Counted from the stretch's first letter, positions 1-12,343 are shown. The stretch: 64,000 nucleotides of DNA from Alphaproteobacteria bacterium (GCA_019241645.1 JAFAWQ010000043.1:206244-270243), one strand, 5' to 3'. Numbers and translations: made by a program. The notes: generated from the letters alone by a model not told the origin.

Positions 1-1899
1 GATCAGGCCACCGCGTTCCCGTCCGGGCTGCTGACGGCATCCACCTGGGATACCGATATCGCGCAGGCAGTGGGCGCCGCGATTGGGGCCGAAGCATCCC
101 TGCGCGGCTTCAATGTCGTGCTGGGTGGGGCGATGAATCTCGCTCGCGAGCCACGTGGGGGCCGGACGTTCGAATACGCCGGCGAAGACCCTCTGCTCGC
201 AGGCATCATAACCGGGGCGCAGGTCGCGGGCATACAGAGCCAGCATGTCATCTCGACAGTGAAGCATTTCGCCTTCAACGATCAGGAAACTGGGCGCCTG
301 GTGTTGAGCGCAATCTCCGGCGAAACCACGGCCCGCGAATCCGACCTGCTCGCATTTGAGATCGCCAGCGAGCGAGGCAATCCAGGCTCAGTAATGTGCG
401 CCTACAACCGCTACAACGGCGTCTATGCCTGCGAAAACGACTTCCTGCTCAACCGGATCCTGAAGGGCGACTGGAGATATCCAGGGTGGGTCATGTCGGA
501 CTGGGGCGCAGTACACAGCACTGTGGAGGCTGCGAACGGTGGTTTGGATCAGGAGTCCGCGGCCGGATTCGATCACATCGACTATTTTGGCGCGCCACTT
601 CAGCAGGCACTTGGCGACGGGATCGTCACGTCTGCGCGCTTCCACGACATGCTTCACCGCATCCTGCGCAGCATGTTTGCCAATGGCCTGTTCGATTATC
701 CGGCCGCAAAACAAGCCGGCGGTGCCGAGAGCCATGTTCCGATTGCGCAGCACGATGCCGAAGAAGGTATCGTGCTCCTGAAGAACACTGGAAAGTTGCT
801 GCCGCTGACCACCAGTTTCGGCAGAATTGCTGTGATCGGTTCACACGCCGATGTCGGCGTGTTGTCCGGCGGCGGCTCATCGCAGGTCATTCCCCTTGGC
901 CATGACCGGGCGAACGAGTTTCCCATCGGCGGTGCCACTCAGATAATGTCCAACGGCGCGAAGATCCCGCCGCGCGGCACTCAAATTTTCGATCCGCCGT
1001 CTCCGCTTTCCGAAATTCGAATGCGCGCGCCGAATGCAACAGTCACATTCGACGACGGCGAAGTTATCGGGCGCTCGACAGAGATCGCGCGGCAGTCCGA
1101 CATCGTTGTTGTTTTTGCGTCCCAGTGGATGGCCGAAGGCCGCGATGTTGCAAGCCTGTCCCTGCCGGGCAATCAGGACGACCTTATTCTGGCGGTCGCC
1201 GCGGCAAATCCACGAACCGTCGTCGTGCTGGAAACCGGCGGACCCGTGACGATGCCGTGGCTCCCATTCGTGCCGGCGGTTCTGGAAGCGTGGTATCCTG
1301 GCTCGGGCGGAGCCGCGGCAATCGCGCGAATCCTGTTTGGAGAAATCAATCCGTCCGGCCGGCTTGCCATCAGCTTTCCGCAAAGCGAAACACAACTGCC
1401 CCGGCCCGTCATTTCTGCAAGCACTCCCGGCATGCCGTTCGAAGTCGATTACGTGGAGGGCGCGGATGTGGGATATCGCTGGTTTCAGCGGCAGCAGACG
1501 GCACCGCTGTTTCCTTTCGGGTTTGGGCTCTCCTACAGTACCTTTCGCACTTCTGGCCTGGAGGTGACCGCAAACAAGCAGGGAATCGCCATCTCCGCCA
1601 GCGTGAAAAATGAGGGTCCGGTGGCCGGCAGCCAGGTCGTGCAGGTCTATGGCGCTCCTCCGGAACCCGCAGGGCACGGCGTCTGGCGCCTGATTGGCTG
1701 GGCGCGCGTGACGCTCAACCCCGGCGAAACGCGTCAGGTAACTGTCGCGCCAGAACTGCGCCTGCTCAGCCACTACGATGTCCTGAGCAATAGATGGCGC
1801 ATGCCGGCCGGTTCTTACATGATCGCCATTGGTGAGTCCGCGGCCCTTATGACCTCAACCAAGCGTGTGACACTACCGGCACGGGAGTTCGCTCCCTGA
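1..1899 (+). CDS. Beta-glucosidase, glycoside hydrolase family 3 (5' partial)
   Basis: Retaining exo-glycosidase of family GH3, expected to remove terminal beta-linked glucose or xylose from oligosaccharides, probably in the periplasm. The reading frame is open from base 1, so the start lies outside the window; 632 residues are visible. The first half is the TIM barrel, with KHFAFNDQE near residue 90 and the nucleophile Asp in VMSDWGA at residue 167. Next come the alpha/beta sandwich (GGGSSQVIP, then AWYPGSGGAAAIARILFGEINPSG, here shortened in sense only) and the fibronectin-III-like C-terminal domain. It ends 60 bases before surE. The exact substrate cannot be read from the sequence. Confidence 0.93.
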   Translation, partial: DQATAFPSGLLTASTWDTDIAQAVGAAIGAEASLRGFNVVLGGAMNLAREPRGGRTFEYAGEDPLLAGIITGAQVAGIQSQHVISTVKHFAFNDQETGRLVLSAISGETTARESDLLAFEIASERGNPGSVMCAYNRYNGVYACENDFLLNRILKGDWRYPGWVMSDWGAVHSTVEAANGGLDQESAAGFDHIDYFGAPLQQALGDGIVTSARFHDMLHRILRSMFANGLFDYPAAKQAGGAESHVPIAQHDAEEGIVLLKNTGKLLPLTTSFGRIAVIGSHADVGVLSGGGSSQVIPLGHDRANEFPIGGATQIMSNGAKIPPRGTQIFDPPSPLSEIRMRAPNATVTFDDGEVIGRSTEIARQSDIVVVFASQWMAEGRDVASLSLPGNQDDLILAVAAANPRTVVVLETGGPVTMPWLPFVPAVLEAWYPGSGGAAAIARILFGEINPSGRLAISFPQSETQLPRPVISASTPGMPFEVDYVEGADVGYRWFQRQQTAPLFPFGFGLSYSTFRTSGLEVTANKQGIAISASVKNEGPVAGSQVVQVYGAPPEPAGHGVWRLIGWARVTLNPGETRQVTVAPELRLLSHYDVLSNRWRMPAGSYMIAIGESAALMTSTKRVTLPAREFAP

Positions 1900-1959
1900 A
1901 AGCGTAGCCTGCTCGGCGCCGCCCGCAGGCGAAAAAGGATAGATAGGCAATACCCATTC

Positions 1960-2856
1960 ATGGCGAAACTCAAACCGCTGCGCATTCTGGTTACCAATGA
2001 TGACGGCATTCACTCGCCCGGTCTTCTGGTGGCGGAGAAGATCGCCCGTACCATCTCAGACGATGTCTGGGTGGTGGCGCCGGAGAGCGAACAGTCCGGC
2101 GCCTCCCACTCTCTGACCTTGTCGCTGCCATTGCGACTGCGGCGGGCCGGCGACCATAAATTCGCCTTGAGCGGCACGCCGACCGATTGCGTCCTGATGG
2201 CCATCGCGGAGGTGCTGAAGGATCGGAAGCCCGATCTGGTGCTGTCCGGAGTAAATCGCGGCTCGAACATCGCTGACGATGTCACATATTCCGGCACCAT
2301 TGCGGGGGCGATGGAAGGAACGACGCTTGGCGTCCGCTCCATCGCGCTCTCTCAATCGTTCACTTATGCAGAGGGACGCAGCATCCTGTGGGGCTGCGCG
2401 GAAGCCCACGGACCCGATGTCGTGCGCAGGCTGATCGAAACGGGTTGGCCGGAACCGGAGGATGTACTGATGAACGTCAATTTTCCGGATTGCGAGCCGC
2501 AGGAAGTCACCGGCGTCGAAGTGACCGAGCAAGGCAAGCGTGATCAGCAAGAGGCCTTCGTGGAGCGCCGTACAGATATGCGGCGCAATTCCTACTACTG
2601 GATCGGCTTCAAACGTGTGCGCTCCATTCCCAGCAAGGGCAGTGACCTTTGTGCAATTTACGAAAAGCGCATTTCGATCACGCCGCTGCATCTCGATTTG
2701 ACGGAATACAAAGTGCTACGGCGGCTGAAGGGATCGCTGGATGCGAAGTTTCCCGTATCGCGCAAGCGCACCAGGGGCGACGAAGCGGAACTACAGCCAC
2801 AGGATGCAGGAAAGACGGAAACTGCGCGCCAGCAGACCGGTCCCGGTGAACGTTGA
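1960..2856 (+). CDS. surE: 5'/3'-nucleotidase SurE
   Basis: Metal-dependent nucleoside monophosphate phosphatase of the stationary-phase survival family, acting in the cytoplasm. The N-terminus [13 protein letters not shown] carries the Asp-Asp metal site, and [25 protein letters not shown] is the family signature region. At 298 residues it is about 40 longer than usual. The extra part is a charged, low-complexity C-terminal tail after residue 255, rich in Arg, Lys, Glu and Gln, with no known function. It lies 19 bases upstream of pcm, an old and widespread pairing. Confidence 0.96.
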   Translation: MAKLKPLRILVTNDDGIHSPGLLVAEKIARTISDDVWVVAPESEQSGASHSLTLSLPLRLRRAGDHKFALSGTPTDCVLMAIAEVLKDRKPDLVLSGVNRGSNIADDVTYSGTIAGAMEGTTLGVRSIALSQSFTYAEGRSILWGCAEAHGPDVVRRLIETGWPEPEDVLMNVNFPDCEPQEVTGVEVTEQGKRDQQEAFVERRTDMRRNSYYWIGFKRVRSIPSKGSDLCAIYEKRISITPLHLDLTEYKVLRRLKGSLDAKFPVSRKRTRGDEAELQPQDAGKTETARQQTGPGER

Positions 2857-2875
2857 ACCGTGATAGGCTCGGCGC

Positions 2876-3547
2876 ATGACCGATACGCGCGCCATTTCGC
2901 TCATCATGTCTTTGCGCGGGCAAGGGATTACCGACCAGCGCGTTTTGTCCGCGATTGAACGCACGCCACGTGAGACTTTCGTCGATGACCCCTTCGAGGC
3001 AAATGCGTATGAAAACAGCGCGCTACCTATCGCGTGCGGGCAGACGATCAGCCAACCTTACATAGTGGCGCTATCCACCCAGGAGCTGGAGATCCAGGCG
3101 AACCACAGGGTGCTGGAGATCGGGACCGGCTCCGGTTACCAGGCGGCCGTCCTCGCCCAGCTGTGTCGTATGGTCTACACGGTCGAACGGCACAAACCGT
3201 TGATGCAGCTGGCACATTCACGTTTCCAGCAGCTCAAGCTGCACAATATCGTCACCCGCCATGGAGACGGGTTTCAGGGCTGGCCTGAGCAGGCGCCCTT
3301 CGACCGGATTTTGCTCACAGCCGCGATTCCGGACCTTTCGCCGACCCTGATCGACCAGCTCAAACCAGGCGGTATTCTGGTCGCACCGGTGGGAAAACCA
3401 GTTTCGGCGGAAAGCAATTCGCAAGATTTGGTGAAGATTATCCGAACCGAAGAGGGGACGAGCCGCCAATCGCTCATCCCCGTGGTGTTCGTGCCAATGG
3501 TTCCAGGCCTTCCGCAGGTAAATTCGGATGGAGAGACAAGAAAATAG
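2876..3547 (+). CDS. pcm: Protein-L-isoaspartate O-methyltransferase
   Basis: Transfers a methyl group from SAM to L-isoaspartyl residues in aged proteins, starting their repair. The 223-residue protein shows the family signatures CGQTISQPYIVA near residue 60 and the SAM-binding loop VLEIGTGSGYQAAVLA near residue 85. The hydrophobic LVAPVG segment lies near residue 170. Length and domain order are normal. It overlaps the next gene by 20 bases, so the surE-pcm-nlpD-like group is probably one transcript. Confidence 0.96.
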   Translation: MTDTRAISLIMSLRGQGITDQRVLSAIERTPRETFVDDPFEANAYENSALPIACGQTISQPYIVALSTQELEIQANHRVLEIGTGSGYQAAVLAQLCRMVYTVERHKPLMQLAHSRFQQLKLHNIVTRHGDGFQGWPEQAPFDRILLTAAIPDLSPTLIDQLKPGGILVAPVGKPVSAESNSQDLVKIIRTEEGTSRQSLIPVVFVPMVPGLPQVNSDGETRK

Positions 3548-4229
3548 GCGAAGAACTGCAGCGGCGGCCGGATTGCTTTTTTCTTTCCTGTTGGCCGGTT
3601 GCGAAACGGCTCCACCGGAGGAGCCGGAGTTCGTTGCCTCTCCCAAAGCCGCTGAGATCGCTTCAATCCCTCTTCCCCCCGTTCGGCACGGCGTCGGGGT
3701 GTCGAAGGCGCGTGTTGAGATGCAGACGCTGAGAGTGCCAATCCGCACGGCGAATCCGCAACGCGCCCCTGTCGTCATCCCCCGACCGCGCGCGATGGGC
3801 GTCGGGCCAGCCGCTTTGGAGAAGCCGGACGCACAAAACACCGGCGTCGCATTTGAGTGGCCTATCGAAGGAAAGGTGATCGCGCATTTCGGCCGGGACG
3901 GCGGTGGCCTGCGCAATGACGGCATCAATATCGCCGCCGAGCCCGGAACGCCGATCCACGCCGCCGCCAGCGGGACGGTAATCTACGCTGACAAGCTCAA
4001 AGGCTACGGCCGGCTGATCCTGGTTCGCCACGACAATCGCTACATCACCGCTTACGCCCACGCGCAGAGCATTCTTGTGGCGTCCGGCGACCATGTCGCT
4101 CGCGGCGACGTGATCGGTTACTCCGGCGCGACTGGCGATATAAGAACGCCACAGCTCCATTTCGAAATCCGGCAGGGCGCAAAACCTGTCGACCCGAAGC
4201 CCCTGCTAATGGCGGCACGCGAGAGCTAG
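3528..4229 (+). CDS. NlpD-like lipoprotein with degenerate LytM (M23) domain
   Basis: Predicted outer-membrane or periplasmic lipoprotein of 233 residues. The N-terminus is basic, then hydrophobic, and ends in the lipobox LLAGC. After a Pro/Arg-rich linker the C-terminal M23/LytM domain covers about residues 105-228. The position of the zinc-binding H-x(3)-D is NDGINIA, so both usual ligands appear replaced; AYAHAQ and LHFEIR remain. E. coli NlpD has the same kind of loss and activates murein amidases instead of cutting peptidoglycan. The same role is inferred here. No LysM domain is visible, unlike canonical NlpD. Confidence 0.85.
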   Translation: MERQENRRRTAAAAGLLFSFLLAGCETAPPEEPEFVASPKAAEIASIPLPPVRHGVGVSKARVEMQTLRVPIRTANPQRAPVVIPRPRAMGVGPAALEKPDAQNTGVAFEWPIEGKVIAHFGRDGGGLRNDGINIAAEPGTPIHAAASGTVIYADKLKGYGRLILVRHDNRYITAYAHAQSILVASGDHVARGDVIGYSGATGDIRTPQLHFEIRQGAKPVDPKPLLMAARES

Positions 4230-4235
4230 CCTCGG

Positions 4236-4263
4236 TTGCAAAGAGGGGCTTGGCGGCTATAAC
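4236..4263 (+). promoter_or_regulatory. Candidate sigma-70 promoter of yajC-secD
   Basis: TTGCAA at 4236-4241 and TATAAC at 4258-4263 are separated by 16 bases, just after the nlpD-like stop codon and about 75 bases before yajC. The assignment rests on similarity to the consensus only. Confidence 0.45.
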
Positions 4264-4292
4264 TCCGCCGCGCCTCGCCATTCGGCGCGGCG
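4252..4292 (+). promoter_or_regulatory. Two mutually exclusive hairpins in the yajC leader
   Basis: GGCGG at 4252-4256 can pair with CCGCC at 4265-4269. Alternatively CGCCGCGCC at 4266-4274 pairs perfectly with GGCGCGGCG at 4284-4292 across a 9-base loop. The two structures share bases 4266-4269. No T-run follows the second stem, so it is not a standard intrinsic terminator. Confidence 0.4.
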
Positions 4293-4335
4293 TCCCTATA
4301 TTGACGGCTCCGAACATCAATCGCGCGCGGAACTT

Positions 4336-4635
4336 ATGCAGGACTTGCTTACCAGCCCCTTTGTACCGCTCATTTTCGTGCTCGTCGTCATGTACTTCAT
4401 GCTGATGCGGCCGCAGCAGCAGCGCATCAAGCAGTTGCGGACGGCGATTTCGAATATCCGTCGGGGGGATACCGTCATCACGGCCGGGGGACATATCGCC
4501 ACCGTCTCCAAGCAGGTGAAACCGGAAGATGAGCACGTGACAGTGGAAATCGCCGACGGGGTACATACCAAGGTGCTGAAGAACACAATCAGCGAAGTCC
4601 GTCCAAAAAATCAGCCGACGAACGATAAGGAATAG
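4336..4635 (+). CDS. yajC: Preprotein translocase subunit YajC
   Basis: Small accessory subunit of the Sec translocase, of 99 residues. One membrane helix near the N-terminus (FVPLIFVLVVMYFMLMRP) is followed by the diagnostic QQQRIKQLR stretch. The cytoplasmic domain contains GDTVITAGGHIATV. The ATG start gives the normal family length. It lies 3 bases upstream of secD and probably shares its promoter. Confidence 0.96.
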   Translation: MQDLLTSPFVPLIFVLVVMYFMLMRPQQQRIKQLRTAISNIRRGDTVITAGGHIATVSKQVKPEDEHVTVEIADGVHTKVLKNTISEVRPKNQPTNDKE

Positions 4636-4638
4636 GCC

Positions 4639-6255
4639 ATGCTGCAAATCTCCACATGGCTTCGCGTTTTGATCGGGCTCGTGCTGCTGGCCGGATTGCT
4701 GATCGCTCTGCCCAATGCCATCCCGCCGAACGTCCTTGCGAGGATGCCGCATTGGCTGCCCGCAAACACGGTGGCGTTAGGACTGGACCTTCAGGGTGGG
4801 TCGTACCTGCTTGAAGAAGTCGAACTCGACCAGGTCCAGAAGGAACGGTTGGAGTCGCTCATGGGCGACATCCGCGTCGGCCTGCGCAAGGCGCGCATCG
4901 GCTACACCAACCTCGAATCGCATGGGGACAGCGTATCGGTGCAGATCCTTGACCGGGCGCGTTACAGCGATGCGCTCGGCATCCTGAAGAATCTCAATCC
5001 CGTGACCAGCGGTTCTCTACTGGGCATGGGCGAGCGCGCTTATGAGCTGGCGGAGCCCGGCAACAACACCGTCTCCCTGAAGATGACGGAAGCCTATCTG
5101 GCCCAAATGCGCCAGCAGACGGTGAATCAGTCGATTGAGGTGGTAAGGCGCCGCATCGACCAGCTTGGCACCCGCGAGCCAACGATCGAGCGCCAGGGTG
5201 AAGACCGCATCCTCATCCAGGTGCCGGGCCTTTCAGATCCTCAGCGTTTGATCGAAATGCTTGGCAAGACCGCCAAGATGACGTTCCAGCTGGTCGACGA
5301 CAACGCCAATCCGGAACAGGCGGTAAAAGGCATCGTGCCGATCGGTGACGAGCTACTTTACCAGGACAATCCGCAGAAGGGTCAGGCGCCTATCCCAATG
5401 GTGGTGGAAAAGCGTGTGATGGTCGGGGGCGACCGGCTGACCGATGCGGCCGGAACCTTCAGCCAGCAGTCGGGGCAGGCCGTCGTGAATTTCCGCTTCG
5501 ACAGCGTCGGGGCCCGCGAGTTCGGCGACGTGACCCGGCAGGATGTTGGCCGCCGCTTTGCCATCGTGCTCGACAACAAGGTGATAGAAGCTCCGGTGAT
5601 CCGCGAGCCCATTCTGGGCGGTTCAGGCGAAATTTCCGGTAATTTCACCATCCAGAGCGCCGGAGACCTCGCTGCGCTGTTGCGGGCAGGCGCCCTGCCC
5701 GCGCCGTTGAAGGTTATCGAGCAGCGAACCGTAGGGGCCGAGCTCGGTGCGGATTCGATCAAGGCAGGAAAATACTCGGCCCTCGGCGGCCTGCTGTTGG
5801 TCGCTTTGTTCATGATCGTCCGCTACGGATTATTCGGCCTGTTCGCCGATGTCGCTTTGACGCTTAACGTCGTGCTGCTGTTCGCCGCGCTGACTCTTTT
5901 CGGCGCCACGCTTACCCTGCCCGGCATTGCCGGCATCGTTCTCACCATGGGCATGGCCGTGGATGCCAACGTGCTAATCTATGAGCGCATCAAGGAGGAG
6001 CAGCGCAATGGCCGCACCATGCTTGCCTCCATCGACACGGGCTTCCGGCGAGCCATGGCCACCATTATCGACGCCAACATGACCCACCTGATCGCCTCGC
6101 TGATTCTTTTTCAACTGGGTTCGGGACCCGTGCGCGGTTTCGCAGTGACGTTGGGCGTCGGCATCATCACCTCGTTCTTTACGGCCGTTATGGTGACACG
6201 CCTGATGGTCGTAAGCTGGCTGGAAATCCGTCGTCCGAAGCGGCTGGCCATCTAG
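4639..6255 (+). CDS. secD: Protein translocase subunit SecD
   Basis: Membrane subunit that uses the proton gradient to help pull secreted proteins through SecYEG. The 538-residue protein has an N-terminal helix and the signature LGLDLQGGSYLLEEV near residue 50. A large periplasmic P1 region follows, and the last 170 residues hold five further helices with GMAVDANVLIYERIKEE. Family length is normal. In most alphaproteobacteria secF follows directly; here it does not. No fused SecF half is present, since the protein ends shortly after the SecD membrane domain. Confidence 0.97.
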   Translation: MLQISTWLRVLIGLVLLAGLLIALPNAIPPNVLARMPHWLPANTVALGLDLQGGSYLLEEVELDQVQKERLESLMGDIRVGLRKARIGYTNLESHGDSVSVQILDRARYSDALGILKNLNPVTSGSLLGMGERAYELAEPGNNTVSLKMTEAYLAQMRQQTVNQSIEVVRRRIDQLGTREPTIERQGEDRILIQVPGLSDPQRLIEMLGKTAKMTFQLVDDNANPEQAVKGIVPIGDELLYQDNPQKGQAPIPMVVEKRVMVGGDRLTDAAGTFSQQSGQAVVNFRFDSVGAREFGDVTRQDVGRRFAIVLDNKVIEAPVIREPILGGSGEISGNFTIQSAGDLAALLRAGALPAPLKVIEQRTVGAELGADSIKAGKYSALGGLLLVALFMIVRYGLFGLFADVALTLNVVLLFAALTLFGATLTLPGIAGIVLTMGMAVDANVLIYERIKEEQRNGRTMLASIDTGFRRAMATIIDANMTHLIASLILFQLGSGPVRGFAVTLGVGIITSFFTAVMVTRLMVVSWLEIRRPKRLAI

Positions 6256-6317
6256 GTCCTCGAACTCGCCTGAAAATGCGCTAGACTGTTCGAGACTCAT
6301 TCCGGGAGGGTACGTCC

Positions 6318-6938
6318 GTGCCAGCATTTTTCGGCAATCTCCGCAACACGGTCGTCGCGGGTCTGATCATCACGCTGCTTGTGTTCGTCATCGCCTGGCA
6401 GCTTCAGGCACTGAACGGAGCAACGCTCTGGCCCTTCCTCATGCGCTGGTTGCATGTGATTGCGGGCGTGATGTGGATTGGGCTGTTGTGGTACTTCAAT
6501 TTCGTTTCCACGCCGACCATGCCGAATATTCCGGCTGAACTGAAACCGGCGCTGGGCCGCTTCATCACGCCGGCGGCCCTGTTTTGGTTTCGCTGGGCAG
6601 CGATGGCGACGATCGTTCTGGGTATCGGGCTGGCATCGATCTATGGGTATTTGCTGCAGGCCTACACCCTCGATGCCGTGGAGGGTTTCTCCAACTCCAA
6701 GACCATCATCATCGGCATTGGCATGTGGCTCGGCACGATCATGTGGTTCAACGTCTGGTTCGTCATCTGGCCGAATCAGCAGAAGGCGCTGAACATCGAC
6801 AACCGCTATCCCGATCTGGCGCAGCCGCAGAAGGATGCCGCGGCGAAAACCGCCGGCATGTTCAGCCGCATTAATACGATGCTCTCGATCCCGATGCTGT
6901 TTTGCATGGTCGGCGCCACGCACATGATCATCGGCTAG
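6318..6938 (+). CDS. PuuD-type (Urate_ox_N) integral membrane protein
   Basis: Membrane protein of 206 residues with about five helices. It resembles the N-terminal membrane domain of the membrane-bound urate hydroxylase PuuD; matching features are [19 protein letters not shown] near residue 45 and [17 protein letters not shown] near residue 140. The cytochrome c domain of true PuuD is absent, so urate oxidation is doubtful. The GTG start at 6318 is preceded by a GGGAGGG ribosome site. It stands where secF would be expected. The role is unknown. Confidence 0.75.
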   Translation: MPAFFGNLRNTVVAGLIITLLVFVIAWQLQALNGATLWPFLMRWLHVIAGVMWIGLLWYFNFVSTPTMPNIPAELKPALGRFITPAALFWFRWAAMATIVLGIGLASIYGYLLQAYTLDAVEGFSNSKTIIIGIGMWLGTIMWFNVWFVIWPNQQKALNIDNRYPDLAQPQKDAAAKTAGMFSRINTMLSIPMLFCMVGATHMIIG

Positions 6939-8280
6939 ATTGGGCTGCCGCGGCACGCGCTCGCGTGAGCCAACTATCGAGATCGGCGAGTGCGCGATGG
7001 GCCATTGCCTTCTTGCGGTCTCGCCCGCGCACGCGTCCTGCGGGCGGCAGATCGGGGAAAAGGCCAAAGTTCACGTTCATGGGCTGGAACGTCTTCGCGT
7101 CTGCGCCATGCGTGATGTGCGCCAGCAGCGCCCCGAGCGCCGTGGTCGGCGGCGGCGGTTCTGCGCCGCGGCCGAGAAGTTCGCTTGCCGCTAATCGGCC
7201 GGCCAGCAAACCGATGGCGGCGCTTTCGACATAGCCTTCCACCCCGGTGATCTGTCCGGCAAAGCGAATACGGGAGTCGCGTTTCAGCCGTAACTGCCCG
7301 TCGAGCAGCCGCGGCGAATTGATGAACGTATTGCGATGCAGACCGCCGAGCCTCGCGAAGCTGGCGTTCTCCAGCCCGGGAATCATGCGGAAGATTTGCG
7401 TTTGCTCCGCATGGCGAAGCTTGGTCTGGAAGCCGACCATGTTCCACAACGTACCAAGAGCATTGTCCTGGCGCAGTTGCACCACCGCATAAGGCCGACC
7501 GCCGGTGCGGGGATTGGCGAGCCCCACGGGTTTCATGGGACCGAAGCGCAGGGTATCTTCGCCACGGGCCGCCATCACCTCGATCGGCAGGCAGCCTTCG
7601 AAATACGGAGTGGACGACTCCCACTCCTTGAATTCCGTCTTCTCGCCCGCAAGTAGCGCAGCGATAAAGGCCCGATATTGCGGTTCATCGAGCGGGCAGT
7701 TGATGTAATCGGCACCGTCGCCCTTGTCGTAGCGCGACTGCATCCAGGCGACCGACATGTCGATGCTCTCGCGATAGACAACAGGGGCGATGGCGTCGAA
7801 GAAGGCGAGCGAGTCTTCGCCGGTGCAGGTCCGAATTGCTTCCGCCAGCACCGGCGCGGTTAACGGGCCGGTCGCAATGATGACAGAGCTCCAGCCTTCG
7901 GGGGGCCAATCGATTTCTTCACGCCGGATTTCGATGCAGGGATGTTCTTCCAGCGCTTGCGTCACGGCCTGCGAAAACCCATCTCTGTCTACCGCGAGCG
8001 CTCCGCCGGCCGGCAGCCTGTGCGCATCCCCTGCACGCAAGATCAGCGAGTTCGCCCGGCGCATCTCCTCGTGCAGCAGGCCCACAGCATTGTTCTCCCA
8101 ATCGTCGGAGCGGAAGGAGTTGGAGCATACCAACTCCGCGAATCCGTCGGTCTTGTGCGCATCTGTCAAACGCAGGGGCCGCATCTCGTGCAGCACTACC
8201 GGGACAGCACATTGCGCCGACTGCCACGCCGCTTCGCTGCCCGCGAGCCCGCCGCCGATGATGTGAATCTCGCTAATCAT
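6928..8280 (-). CDS. trmFO: Methylenetetrahydrofolate-tRNA-(uracil-5-)-methyltransferase TrmFO
   Basis: Flavoprotein that makes 5-methyluridine at position 54 of tRNA using methylene-tetrahydrofolate. The N-terminal FAD-binding motif [16 protein letters not shown] is followed by LHEMRP and by [11 protein letters not shown], which holds a conserved cysteine. Length is 450 residues, normal for the family. Its 3' end overlaps the convergent PuuD-type gene by 11 bases. It is divergent from the membrane protein gene at 8379. Confidence 0.96.
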   Translation of the reverse strand: MISEIHIIGGGLAGSEAAWQSAQCAVPVVLHEMRPLRLTDAHKTDGFAELVCSNSFRSDDWENNAVGLLHEEMRRANSLILRAGDAHRLPAGGALAVDRDGFSQAVTQALEEHPCIEIRREEIDWPPEGWSSVIIATGPLTAPVLAEAIRTCTGEDSLAFFDAIAPVVYRESIDMSVAWMQSRYDKGDGADYINCPLDEPQYRAFIAALLAGEKTEFKEWESSTPYFEGCLPIEVMAARGEDTLRFGPMKPVGLANPRTGGRPYAVVQLRQDNALGTLWNMVGFQTKLRHAEQTQIFRMIPGLENASFARLGGLHRNTFINSPRLLDGQLRLKRDSRIRFAGQITGVEGYVESAAIGLLAGRLAASELLGRGAEPPPPTTALGALLAHITHGADAKTFQPMNVNFGLFPDLPPAGRVRGRDRKKAMAHRALADLDSWLTRARAAAAQSSR

Positions 8281-8378
8281 GGTCTAAGTAGCACCCGAGT
8301 ATTCCGCTTACTCCGTCCAAACTGGGGAACCGTTTGGAACGCGCTTGCATGTTTGCTGACTTTCTTTGAGAAAACCCC

Positions 8379-9263
8379 ATGAACAAAATTCCCGTTCTCG
8401 AGACCATTGCGTCCGCCTATCGTTTCACCTTTACAAACCTTGGAACCATAATTGGACTCTCCTGGGTTGGGCTGGTCCTGATCGCCGTTCTGCAATTTCT
8501 CCCCTATGCATTTGGCGGAGACCCTTTCGCGACCCCGGAAAACGCGACGGCGCAGGGACACCGCGGCCTGACAAATTTCGCCAGCACCCTTTTGATGCTG
8601 TTGCTCTACTCCATCATCTACGTGCCGGTAACGCAGCAGGCACTGGGGTTACGCAAAGGACCGGCATTGTGGCATTTTTCATTGGGCATGACCGAGTTCC
8701 GGTTGTTCGGTGCCTTCGTGCTGTTTTTACTGATCATGATGGCGATGATTGTGGGAATGGGCCTTCTCAGCCTGGTGTTGGGAGGCATCACGCTTACGAT
8801 GGGTAAGAACGCGATTCTGGCCCTGGTTTTCGCGCTGATCGTCCTCGCTGCTCTTCTGGGAATCATCTATGCCATCGTCCGGCTCGGCTATCTGATCGCG
8901 CCGGTAACGGTCGTCGAAAATCATGTCAGCCTCATACGCGGCTGGATGCTCACGGCGGGGAATTTCTGGCGGATCGTGGCTGTGCTGCTTGGGGTCCTGC
9001 TTCCGATCTATCTGCTGTACCTGATTGGACTGATCGCAATCGCCGGACCACAGCTTTTCGCGCCTCTTCCGCCCGAAACCGCCCAGGCGCAGCAAGCTCT
9101 TATGCAGCGGTTTGCGATGATCGGTCGGCATATGCCGGGCTATCTGGGGCTGACGCTGATACTCGCCCCCTTCAGTATCGGTCTCGCCGTAAGCGCCTCC
9201 GCGTTCGGCTATCGAACACTGGCAGCGGGTGCACAACCAGGCGCAAAACCAGCCGCAGGCTAG
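8379..9263 (+). CDS. Conserved hypothetical membrane protein
   Basis: Protein of 294 residues with about six hydrophobic segments: residues 20-45, 65-88, 103-127, 133-172, 186-220 and 245-275. I do not recognise the family. The layout, with a Gly/Leu-rich core and paired helices, resembles multi-helix DUF proteins of alphaproteobacteria that lack a defined role. It faces trmFO head to head across 98 bases and ends one base before the convergent uvrA stop. Confidence 0.75.
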   Translation: MNKIPVLETIASAYRFTFTNLGTIIGLSWVGLVLIAVLQFLPYAFGGDPFATPENATAQGHRGLTNFASTLLMLLLYSIIYVPVTQQALGLRKGPALWHFSLGMTEFRLFGAFVLFLLIMMAMIVGMGLLSLVLGGITLTMGKNAILALVFALIVLAALLGIIYAIVRLGYLIAPVTVVENHVSLIRGWMLTAGNFWRIVAVLLGVLLPIYLLYLIGLIAIAGPQLFAPLPPETAQAQQALMQRFAMIGRHMPGYLGLTLILAPFSIGLAVSASAFGYRTLAAGAQPGAKPAAG

Positions 9264-9264
9264 C

Positions 9265-12153
<2,889 letters not shown>

Positions 12154-12328
12154 CGGACTCAGTAAGGTTTCTTGGTATGGCGCAAATGCGGACGGTGCTG
12201 GCGCCCCTCGATGCGTCAACGCCACGTTGAAAGTAACATGCGGGTATCCGACTCCGCGCACTGGCGCGACTTCCAGAAATGGTGGCGAACACGCAGCTTT
12301 GCAAGCATCTTTTGTTTCACCTATCAAA

Positions 12329-12343
12329 GAACATAGTAAGAAC
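12329..12343 (-). promoter_or_regulatory. LexA-type SOS box upstream of uvrA
   Basis: On the minus strand the site reads GTTC-TTACTAT-GTTC, an exact match to the alphaproteobacterial LexA direct repeat GTTC-N7-GTTC. It lies in the 283-base gap between uvrA and the divergent acyltransferase, 176 bases from the uvrA start. The rest of this gap holds no recognisable gene. Confidence 0.75.
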
